Shown: in pieces, positions 1-4,680 of the stretch
Numbering within the stretch: the first letter of the stretch is position 1
How the letters are laid out: every line of letters begins with the position of its first letter
DNA from: Leptospira sp. 96542
GTDB taxonomy: Bacteria > Spirochaetota > Leptospiria > Leptospirales > Leptospiraceae
Reading direction: 5' to 3'
Length of the DNA stretch: 10,491 nt
Assembly (NCBI GenBank): GCA_029310945.1
Contig: JARJFC010000083.1
Coordinates: 1-10,491 of the forward strand
Notes under the pieces: generated by a model
The model's database searches: none
What the model saw: only the letters and a program-made list of their open reading frames with translations
Told to the model about the DNA's origin: nothing
Translations under genes and position numbers: made by a program

Positions 1-1
1 C

Positions 2-178
2 TTTTTATTTCAATTTTCTACATATGTTTTACCTTTCATATTGGCTCAATTGGCTATTTCGTTTTTTTGCCCAAATGAAACCTCTACCCATATACTCACT
101 TGGCATACTCTTGCGTTGATTCCGTTTTATAGTTTGATTTCTTTTTCCGTATTCAAATTGATTCAAACAAAACTTTAA
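2..178 (+). CDS. C-terminal end of an unidentified membrane protein (5' partial)
   Basis: An open frame enters from the left edge and stops with TAA at 176-178, giving 58 residues. The peptide is strongly hydrophobic, with one likely membrane helix near residues 9-23 (PFILAQLAISFF region) and another near 39-53 (ALIPFYSLISFSVF), separated by a short polar loop and ending in a lysine-containing tail (KLIQTKL). Two closely spaced helices and a short basic cytoplasmic tail suit the end of a polytopic inner-membrane protein. The family cannot be named from this piece. Its start lies outside the window. The next gene on the same strand begins about 100 bp downstream. Confidence 0.55.
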   Translation, partial: FLFQFSTYVLPFILAQLAISFFCPNETSTHILTWHTLALIPFYSLISFSVFKLIQTKL

Positions 179-267
179 ATTTTTTCTATTGTTTTGTAAG
201 GATTACAAAAAGTTGAGTTTTGTTGTCGATTTTCTGCAAATCGGACTTGCTATTTTGAATCCGAAAC

Positions 268-273
268 TATGAT
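268..273 (+). promoter_or_regulatory. Candidate -10 element just ahead of the small membrane-protein gene
   Basis: TATGAT ends 8 nt before the ATG at 282, so transcription would begin at or next to the start codon. No Shine-Dalgarno-like purine run lies between it and the ATG. The best -35 (TTGCTA, 247-252) is at a short 15-nt spacing, so the call is weak. Confidence 0.25.
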
Positions 274-281
274 TTTATTCC

Positions 282-659
282 ATGTCCTCTTCACAAAAAC
301 AAACTTTCTTTCATCGAGTTTTAGGTTTTTATTTTCGTTTACTTTGTATACTTGCTGTTGATTTGGTTGTAACAAATATCAATGCTCGGGTATTGGGTTT
401 AACCAGTATGTACGAAAAACCCATCGTAACATTGATCGGTATGGGAGTGGTTCTTCTACTTTTTTGGTTTTTGTTTTCCTTCATCGATAAACTGACAAAA
501 ATCGTTTTGAAGGTTACAGTGGAGATGGGAAATCTTTTGGTGTTTCGTAAAACAGCCATCTTTCTGATTTTATGCGGGATATTATATGGAATCTATATGC
601 TTTATTACCATACTTGGTTTGGGGCATGGCCTAGCTTTTATGTTAATTTTTTGAATTGA
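282..659 (+). CDS. Small three-helix membrane protein, unknown function
   Basis: The 125-residue protein has three predicted membrane helices near residues 14-32, 47-68 and 91-108. A charged linker (DKLTKIVLKV) lies between helices 2 and 3, and the C-terminus is aromatic (IYMLYYHTWFGAWPSFY). No conserved catalytic motif is visible and I do not recognise the family. An in-frame TGA at 270-272 rules out a longer protein, and ATG 282 is the first start. There is no clear ribosome site, so the message may be leaderless. The gene meets the cupin gene tail-to-tail with only 4 nt between stop codons. A decayed second copy of its last 22 codons lies at 1858-1926, which argues that the gene once existed as a duplicated pair and that its reading frame is real. 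Confidence 0.7.
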   Translation: MSSSQKQTFFHRVLGFYFRLLCILAVDLVVTNINARVLGLTSMYEKPIVTLIGMGVVLLLFWFLFSFIDKLTKIVLKVTVEMGNLLVFRKTAIFLILCGILYGIYMLYYHTWFGAWPSFYVNFLN

Positions 660-663
660 AACG

Positions 664-1071
664 TTATCGGGCACGGTGTTGTGTATTTTCACCTTGGGTG
701 ATAAACAATGCCAGTGCTTCTTGGGCAATATTGGCTGTATGCCAAATGCCACGTGGGACTACCAGAAACTGGCCAGGATTTTGTAAGGCCACCACCTTCT
801 CATGATCATCTACAGCCAAAACAAAATCCATTGCACCGCTCAAAAGAACAACTAATTCTTCTCCTTCTGGATGCATCTCCCAATTATTCCAATCTGCCTT
901 GAAGTCATACGTGGAAACAAGGCGCCCTGACCCGAGCGAGTCAAATCCACCCGTAGCAAGTTTTTCCCAGAAGGAATCATTCACGGGAAGAGGGATTGCG
1001 GTTCCATTCGGACCGAGGTGAGTAAAGGTTTCTACCACATTGTGAATTTCGATGTTGATTGGATTGGACAT
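664..1071 (-). CDS. Cupin-domain protein (single-domain)
   Basis: The protein has 135 residues, normal for a one-domain cupin. Cupin motif 1 is at about residues 62-80: E65, H67, E71/E72 and a glycine at 79 (EMHPEGEELVVLLSG). Motif 2 is at about 99-115 (PGQFLVVPRGIWHTANI), with H111 as the expected metal ligand. The first histidine of the classical HxH pair is replaced by Glu65, so metal binding would rest on H67, E71/72 and H111, or be altered. The fold is a small beta barrel that in this family binds metal and a small ligand; no substrate can be assigned. The start ATG at 1071 has AAGGA about 12 nt upstream, a somewhat long spacing. The gene is monocistronic as far as can be seen and converges on the small membrane-protein gene. 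Confidence 0.85.
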   Translation of the reverse strand: MSNPINIEIHNVVETFTHLGPNGTAIPLPVNDSFWEKLATGGFDSLGSGRLVSTYDFKADWNNWEMHPEGEELVVLLSGAMDFVLAVDDHEKVVALQNPGQFLVVPRGIWHTANIAQEALALFITQGENTQHRAR

Positions 1072-1211
1072 AATAGTGAGGTTTCCTTATAGATTTGGTA
1101 TATTCTACAGTGCAATGTCACCTAAAAGCTGTTTCTTGGTTTCATACAAAAATTACTTTGATTTCAGAAACGATGAACATAACGATTTTCATAGATAAAC
1201 ACGCTGAGCTG

Positions 1212-1577
1212 CTACATTAGTCTTTCGTAGATATTTAAAAACACCATGCTTAGCCCGCCTATGGTTGCTCCGATGATGGGTACACCCAAAAGGCGAATGG
1301 AAAAATTGGTAGCGTCGATACGTTTTTCTAAGGAATCAAATCGGGAATTCATTGCCTCGAACTTAGAATCGATTGCATTGAACTTAGAGTCAATTGCATC
1401 GAAACGAGTACGCATCTCCAATTGAATGGGGAGCAATTTTGTATCTCCAATTTGGATCATGGTCTTTTCCCTACTTTCCTCCAAAGTATCGATGATCCAA
1501 TCCTGGATTTCAACTGCGATTTTTGTTTCAATATGAGCTTTTTCCAAAATTTGATAGAGTTTTTGCGATTGTGCCAT
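1212..1577 (-). CDS. Heptad-repeat coiled-coil protein with C-terminal membrane anchor (Bdr-like architecture)
   Basis: The 121-residue protein has a helical N-terminal half, then five consecutive seven-residue units at residues 59-93 with pattern F-D/N/E-A/S-I/L/M-D/N/E-S/K-K/R (FDAIDSK, FNAIDSK, FEAMNSR, FDSLEKR, IDATNFS). A single hydrophobic segment at about 95-115 (LLGVPIIGATIGGLSMVFL) follows, and a short tail ends the protein. The unbroken heptads predict a coiled-coil oligomer, and the terminal helix should anchor it in the membrane. This layout resembles Borrelia Bdr proteins and CCDC90/DUF1640-type proteins, but homology is not shown. AAGGGGA lies directly upstream of ATG 1577. The partner and function are unknown. 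The neighbouring cupin gene begins 140 nt downstream in the same direction. Confidence 0.75.
   Translation of the reverse strand: MAQSQKLYQILEKAHIETKIAVEIQDWIIDTLEESREKTMIQIGDTKLLPIQLEMRTRFDAIDSKFNAIDSKFEAMNSRFDSLEKRIDATNFSIRLLGVPIIGATIGGLSMVFLNIYERLM
1320..1403 (-). repeat. Four tandem 21-bp coding repeats (heptads)
   Basis: Codons 59-86 of the coiled-coil gene form four adjacent 21-bp units that share the pattern TTC/TTT-GA(T/A)-GC(A)-AT(T/G)-(GA/AA)T-TCx-AA(G)/CGx, with diverged third positions. They encode FDAIDSK, FNAIDSK, FEAMNSR and FDSLEKR. A fifth, weaker unit follows. The near identity of units 1 and 2 suggests expansion by slippage, so copy number could vary between strains. Confidence 0.7.
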
Positions 1578-1662
1578 TTTTTCCCCTTACTCATAGGGTA
1601 AATAAAATTGCATTTGATCTGAAAAAAGGTAATTAAAAATTCTAGCAAAACGGAAACATTCG

Positions 1663-1850
1663 TTAACGAATTTTATTATCATTTACGATTACTTCCTGAT
1701 AGAGTGCATCATATGCTAATTTGGCTTTGAATATAAACTCTCTTGGGCTAGGTTTCTCGGAAAACAATTGTGGGTGCTGAATTAATTTTGCTTTTGCTGT
1801 TTGTAAAAAATTATAACAATCGTCTGCGTGATCGCTTCTGATGAGTCTGG
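1663..1850 (-). pseudogene. Decayed partial copy of the adjacent lipoprotein gene (C-terminal part only)
   Basis: The minus-strand frame ending with TAA at 1663-1665 encodes a peptide that aligns with the C-terminal part of the lipoprotein at 1939-2502: DCYNFLQTAKAKLIQHPQLF against NCCNFLETVKANLIQLPQLF, then SPREFIFKAKLAYDALYQE against SPEDFLFLAKFSNDASYDE. About 29 residues present in the intact gene are missing in between, cleanly and in frame. The copy has no start codon, signal peptide or lipobox, and a TAA lies in frame just upstream, near 1854. At DNA level, 1757-1818 matches 2129-2190 at about 54 of 62 positions without gaps. It is therefore a truncated paralogue and not a separate gene. 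Confidence 0.8.
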
Positions 1851-1857
1851 CTTATCG

Positions 1858-1926
1858 GATGGAATCTATATGCTTTATTACTATACTTGGTTTGGAACAT
1901 GGCCTTCGATACTTAATCTACTATAA
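1858..1926 (+). pseudogene. Decayed copy of the 3' end of the small membrane-protein gene
   Basis: The plus strand reads GIYMLYYYTWFGTWPS, then ILNLL and TAA at 1924-1926. This matches the end of the 125-residue protein encoded at 282-659 (GIYMLYYHTWFGAWPS...NFLN). At DNA level, 1861-1905 matches 588-632 at about 42 of 45 positions. Nothing upstream of about 1855 continues the match: the sequence switches abruptly to the lipoprotein remnant on the other strand. Only the last 20 or so codons of the duplicate survive. Confidence 0.8.
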
Positions 1927-1938
1927 GAAACCTAAGAT

Positions 1939-2502
1939 TCACTTAGGATGGTCATAATAATAATAATAACTATTCACAAGCAGTTCATCATATGATGCAT
2001 CGTTTGAAAATTTGGCTAAGAATAGGAAGTCTTCTGGTGATTGATTTCGTGGGAAGGGAAAATAAAAAGTTTTAAGTGCCAATTGGTTGGGCTCAATTTC
2101 AAAACTTTTGAATAGTAACAATGGGTCGTCGGAAAATAATTGTGGGAGCTGAATTAAATTAGCTTTGACTGTTTCTAAAAAATTACAACAGTTTTCAACG
2201 CGTTCTGCCTCCCAAACCACAGCTCGATCTTGTGGAAGTATGATTTTTGGTTTTGTAGAAACCGAAATTTTTTTCTCACTACTATTTTGAATTAGAACAC
2301 TTAAAACAATAAAATCTAAATTGCTATTTATTGGGAATTTGGTATAGTCTCTCCTATCATAAGTATCGATTCTTTCTATATCGATAATTTTTACAATCAT
2401 GAGAAAGGATGATCCATCTGCTCTGTTATTTTTGACTTTTTCAACTGTAGAGGAGCAACTGATTAGTACTGTTGCCAGTAAGAAACTAATGAAGCATTTC
2501 AT
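1939..2502 (-). CDS. Predicted outer-membrane/periplasmic lipoprotein, unknown function
   Basis: The start is taken at ATG 2502 because GGAG sits 5 nt upstream and the result is a textbook lipoprotein signal. A longer frame from 2532 has no ribosome site. The 187-residue precursor begins MKCFISFLLATVLISC-SS, a basic start, hydrophobic core and LISC lipobox, so Cys16 should be lipidated. The mature part contains a beta-rich stretch around residues 55-100 (FIVLSVLIQNSSEKKISVS...), which resembles an extracellular or periplasmic beta-sandwich domain of the DUF4352 kind, but that is a guess. It also has a paired cysteine (NCCNF) and ends in a tyrosine run (SYYYYYDH) encoded by ATT/ATA-rich repeats. 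A truncated paralogue lies immediately downstream. Its promoter region is the hairpin-rich gap 2503-2648. Confidence 0.75.
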   Translation of the reverse strand: MKCFISFLLATVLISCSSTVEKVKNNRADGSSFLMIVKIIDIERIDTYDRRDYTKFPINSNLDFIVLSVLIQNSSEKKISVSTKPKIILPQDRAVVWEAERVENCCNFLETVKANLIQLPQLFSDDPLLLFKSFEIEPNQLALKTFYFPFPRNQSPEDFLFLAKFSNDASYDELLVNSYYYYYDHPK

Positions 2503-2527
2503 AAGGACTCCGATGATTATCGCAAAA

Positions 2528-2572
2528 CACAAGATGGCTGTGCAAAATTCGAGACAGATTGTCCATCTTGTG
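2528..2572. repeat. 10-bp perfect inverted repeat upstream of the lipoprotein gene
   Basis: CACAAGATGG (2528-2537) pairs exactly with CCATCTTGTG (2563-2572), and CTGT/ACAG (2538-2541 and 2554-2557) extends the stem past a 5-nt bulge. It lies 26 nt upstream of the lipoprotein ATG at 2502, so it could be a 5'-leader stem-loop or a protein-binding site. It also falls in a plus-strand open stretch that may be an old gene end. No T-run follows on either side, so it is not a simple terminator. Confidence 0.5.
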
Positions 2573-2608
2573 AAGTGATCCTGATTAAAGGCGACAATAT
2601 TTTACGAA

Positions 2609-2633
2609 TTTTCCACATATAGAATGTGGAAAA
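2609..2633. terminator. Hairpin likely ending the MarR-led operon
   Basis: TTTTCCACAT (2609-2618) and ATGTGGAAAA (2624-2633) form a perfect 10-bp stem with a 5-nt loop. It lies 16 nt beyond the stop of the VOC pseudogene, the last gene of the minus-strand operon. The stem itself ends in U residues on either strand, but the downstream tract on the minus strand (TTCGTAAAATATT) is not a pure T-run. It is plausible as a terminator or mRNA 3'-end stabiliser. Confidence 0.5.
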
Positions 2634-2648
2634 CGGTAAAAAAGATTC

Positions 2649-2863
2649 TTACATTTTATGACAAACAGCTTCTATATTATTTCCATCCGGATCAATGACA
2701 AAAGCCGCATAATAATTTTCATGATAGTGCGAACGAATTCCTGGACCACCGTTATCGATACCTCCCGATTGAATCGCTAATTCGTAGAAACGATCTATGT
2801 TTTCTCTGGATGCCGCTTTGTAGTCTCGATGTTTTTTACTTTTAATAAAATATGATCAATCAT
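2649..2863 (-). pseudogene. VOC/glyoxalase-family gene broken by an internal frameshifting deletion
   Basis: ATG 2863 has GAGG about 6 nt upstream and begins MIDHILLKVKNIETTK, the typical first strand of a vicinal-oxygen-chelate protein. That frame soon hits TAG. A shifted frame then carries the family's C-terminal half to TAA 2649-2651: RENIDRFYELAIQSGG, IDNGGPGIRSHYHENYYAAF, then VIDPDGNNIEAVCHK, which is the classic ending of this family. The whole gene is 215 bp, not a multiple of three, against about 380 bp expected. About 55-60 codons have therefore been lost near 2815. Family members bind metal and act as lyases, dioxygenases or antibiotic-sequestering proteins. It sits 14 nt after the EamA stop, as the former last gene of the MarR operon. 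Confidence 0.85.
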
Positions 2864-2877
2864 AAATACCTCAATAT

Positions 2878-3318
2878 TTAAGTCTGTGCAGAAGAAACAA
2901 TTGTAGCGCCTGTAATGATTAAAATGGTTCCAATCAGGATTTTAATCATGTTCAAATCCTTCCATTCGGCAAATACCAAGGCACCTAGTATTACAGCAAT
3001 TAGAGCATTGGTATTTGTTAAAGGAGAAATGATTGAAATCGGAATTTTTAATACAGATAACCCGTAGCTCATACAGAAAATTGCAGTAGCCCAGGATACC
3101 CCCATAACAATCGCAAAGAAAATCGAATGAATTGGAAATCCATTATTTCCGGATACATAACAGAAGATGGTTCCATAAATCGAAATTGTAAAGCCAACGA
3201 TCACCAAATAACCAGGAAGACTCATTCCCGCCTTAATGCTAAATTTCATCAAAACAGTACCTAAACCTAGTAAAAAGGAAGGAATGAGCCCTCCGATGAG
3301 TAAGTTACGAAATTCCAT
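2878..3318 (-). CDS. EamA/DMT-type small membrane transporter (half-size)
   Basis: The start ATG at 3318 is chosen because AAGGA lies 7 nt upstream; a longer frame from 3450 would overlap the upstream gene and add non-family sequence. The 146-residue protein has about five membrane helices near residues 5-23, 34-55, 64-86, 93-117 and 124-143. The last two carry the EamA-style ending (PLTNTNALIAVILGALVFAE, then the ILIGTILIITGATIV region). Drug/metabolite transporters of this clan usually have ten helices in two EamA repeats; this protein has one, so it probably works as a dimer. Substrate and direction are unknown. It is third in the MarR operon, 19 nt after the DUF1398 gene, which suggests export or uptake of the regulator's ligand. 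Confidence 0.75.
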   Translation of the reverse strand: MEFRNLLIGGLIPSFLLGLGTVLMKFSIKAGMSLPGYLVIVGFTISIYGTIFCYVSGNNGFPIHSIFFAIVMGVSWATAIFCMSYGLSVLKIPISIISPLTNTNALIAVILGALVFAEWKDLNMIKILIGTILIITGATIVSSAQT

Positions 3319-3337
3319 GAATTTTTCCTTTATAATA

Positions 3338-3727
3338 TTAGGTTTTTGGAAAGTGTTCGATATGAAAATCACCCTCACGACCAAAATATATAACACGTTT
3401 GCCTGATAAATAGGCGATATAATAAATGCAGCCTGCTGCGGCAACTTCATCGATAAACTGTTGATAGTTGATCTTTCCAGCCTGCACCTTTTTTATTATA
3501 TCGCTGACAGAACTGGCTGAAAATTCTTTTGCAGCAATAGGAAATTTATGCGGTACAGATTCCACATGAGTTTCTCCGTTAATCGAATAGTATCTATTTT
3601 CTGCCATTACAAAATCCACATGATAGGATTCTATATTCTCTTGAATGAGTAACCCTACAATTTGTGGGAATGTCATTTTTCCGCTCAGAGATGAGTGAAT
3701 TGTTTCCTTGATTTTTTCTGCGTTCAT
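3338..3727 (-). CDS. DUF1398 family protein (YbcV-like)
   Basis: The 129-residue protein starts at ATG 3727 with AAGGAG 6 nt upstream. It shows the DUF1398 pattern: an N-terminal helix with MTFPQIVGLLIQENIESYHV, then a VDF...NRYYSI strand pair near residues 37-49. A helical middle follows (FSASSVSDIIKKVQAGKINY), then a C-terminal YYIAYLSGKRVIYFGREGDF element and an HFPK end. Members such as E. coli YbcV are of unknown biochemical function and are sometimes labelled as phage-related. The gene lies 11 nt after marR and 19 nt before the transporter, so all are probably on one message. No signal peptide or membrane helix is visible, so it should be cytoplasmic. Confidence 0.75.
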   Translation of the reverse strand: MNAEKIKETIHSSLSGKMTFPQIVGLLIQENIESYHVDFVMAENRYYSINGETHVESVPHKFPIAAKEFSASSVSDIIKKVQAGKINYQQFIDEVAAAGCIYYIAYLSGKRVIYFGREGDFHIEHFPKT

Positions 3728-3738
3728 ATCTTTCTCCT

Positions 3739-4209
3739 TTATTCAATTGGCAATTTAGTAAGTTGGTTTAATTCGGCGGTTTTTTTCAGAAGCTGGATTA
3801 AAGTTTTCCTTTCTCCCGAACTTAAGACGGAGAAAAATTCCATATCGTTTTCATCTGCTAAAGAAGCTAATTCTGGTAACAACATCATCGCTTCTTTTGT
3901 CAGTTCAATTTCTTGATAACGTCGGTCATTCGAAGATTCTTTGCGAGTGAGAAATCCTTTATCTAACAAACGGTCCACTAGTTTGGATATGGCTCCTCTT
4001 GAAAGTCCAGTTAAGTCTGCAATGTAACTAGGAGCAATCGCCCCTCCGCATTCATGCATTTCGCGAAGGACAACCCATTCTGCGACAGTTACCGCTTTAT
4101 TTTCTAATTTTCTTGCAAATGAGTGGGATACGTGATTGGAAACGATTCGCATCCAGAAGCCGATGTGCTTTTTAAGCTGGCTTAACTCTTTTGTCTGAGT
4201 TTTTTTCAT
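3739..4209 (-). CDS. MarR family transcriptional regulator
   Basis: The 156-residue protein is the standard MarR length. An N-terminal dimerisation helix (residues about 8-36) precedes a winged helix-turn-helix. Helices at about 56-68 (IAPSYIADLTGLS) and 70-83 (SRGAISKLVDRLLD, recognition helix) are followed by a wing at 86-103 carrying the conserved DRR (residues 95-97). C-terminal dimer helices run from about 107 to 150. The regulator probably represses its own operon, since a perfect palindrome fills the promoter spacer directly upstream. ATG 4209 has no Shine-Dalgarno sequence and lies 6 nt after the -10, so the message is likely leaderless. Members respond to phenolics, oxidants or toxic metabolites; the ligand here is unknown. 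Cys54 is the only cysteine seen. Confidence 0.92.
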   Translation of the reverse strand: MKKTQTKELSQLKKHIGFWMRIVSNHVSHSFARKLENKAVTVAEWVVLREMHECGGAIAPSYIADLTGLSRGAISKLVDRLLDKGFLTRKESSNDRRYQEIELTKEAMMLLPELASLADENDMEFFSVLSSGERKTLIQLLKKTAELNQLTKLPIE

Positions 4210-4210
4210 A

Positions 4211-4246
4211 AATTGACATTAGTTTACATGGAAACTAATGTCAATT
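4211..4246. promoter_or_regulatory. Perfect palindromic operator (15-bp arms) over the marR promoter
   Basis: AATTGACATTAGTTT (4211-4225) and its exact complement (4232-4246) flank a 6-nt spacer, ACATGG. The palindrome starts 2 bp upstream of the marR start codon and covers both promoter hexamers. Its core, TAGTTTNCATGNAAACTA, is the right size and symmetry for a MarR dimer. Binding would block RNA polymerase, giving autorepression. Confidence 0.8.
4216..4244 (-). promoter_or_regulatory. marR operon promoter
   Basis: On the minus strand TTGACA (4244-4239, a perfect -35) and TAATGT (4221-4216) are 17 nt apart. The -10 ends 6 nt before ATG 4209, so the transcript should start at or within a base or two of the ATG. 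Both hexamers lie inside the palindromic operator. Confidence 0.7.
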
Positions 4247-4275
4247 AAATAATTTCCTAGGAAACTATTTAATTG
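4242..4275. promoter_or_regulatory. Second 34-bp near-perfect palindrome, upstream operator
   Basis: The centre is CCTAGG (4256-4261), and 16 of 17 base pairs match outward from it (the only mismatch pairs 4252 with 4265). It shares the submotif GGAAACTA with the promoter palindrome and overlaps it by 5 bp. This suggests a second MarR site with cooperative binding. It also begins 7 nt after the stop of the upstream SnoaL-like gene and could double as that gene's terminator hairpin, although no long T-run follows. Confidence 0.65.
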
Positions 4276-4281
4276 TAATTT

Positions 4282-4608
4282 TTAACCAATTCTAAGATCT
4301 TGGATTAAATCCGAAACAATCTGGAATTGATAGTCAAGAGTGATTGGGCTGCCTGGAAAGTTCCCTGAAACTTCTGCAGTGAGAATCAGCTTTTTATCTT
4401 TGCCTTTTAGGGCAATGGGACTAGATTTGAATTGGTACTTTGATCTAGTTTTGCGAAACCATTTGCCGATTGCATTGTGACCAGTTAAAATTTTTCCCTC
4501 ATCTAAAACAGTTGCCGTGTCAGTAAAACATGATAATACTTTTTTTAGATCAGAATCATTGGATGCTTGTATATAAGTTTCAATCGGTACTGGTAGTTTT
4601 AATTTCAT
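4282..4608 (-). CDS. SnoaL/NTF2-like small protein
   Basis: The 108-residue protein starts at ATG 4608 with AAGGA 5 nt upstream. It opens with an amphipathic helix typical of the fold (PVPIETYIQASNDSDLKKVL), then SCFTDTATVLDEGKILTGHN with the usual D-x-G...G-x-x-A-I arrangement (HNAIGKWF). Beta strands follow (KLILTAEVSGNFPGSPITLD and the YQFQIVSDLIQDLRIG end). The cone-shaped fold forms a hydrophobic pocket used by isomerases, hydratases, dehydratases or ligand-binding proteins; no catalytic residues identify a reaction. It follows the SDR gene by 72 nt in the same direction, so both are probably under the TetR regulator. A small helper enzyme next to an SDR suggests a shared small-molecule substrate. 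Confidence 0.8.
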   Translation of the reverse strand: MKLKLPVPIETYIQASNDSDLKKVLSCFTDTATVLDEGKILTGHNAIGKWFRKTRSKYQFKSSPIALKGKDKKLILTAEVSGNFPGSPITLDYQFQIVSDLIQDLRIG

Positions 4609-4680
4609 AATATTCCTTTACTTTATATGTTAATTCGTTTTGTTTTAGCTCGAGTAATAACAATAGATACATTGTGTTAC

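Noticed and set aside
708..902. 64-codon plus-strand open frame inside the cupin gene
   Set aside because: It is fully antisense to a clear cupin domain, and its peptide shows no family pattern or ribosome site.
1320..1403. 21-bp repeats as a CRISPR array
   Set aside because: The repeats are contiguous, have no spacers, are in frame and encode coiled-coil heptads.
1672..1850. Stub read as an independent small gene
   Set aside because: There is no start codon or ribosome site, a stop lies just upstream in frame, and the match to the neighbouring lipoprotein is clear.
2528..2633. Inverted repeats as insertion-sequence ends
   Set aside because: No transposase frame or flanking direct repeat is visible, and the two inverted repeats are unrelated in sequence.
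3319..3450. N-terminal extension of the EamA-like gene back to 3450
   Set aside because: It overlaps the DUF1398 gene in another frame. ATG 3318 has a proper AAGGA site and begins the first membrane helix.
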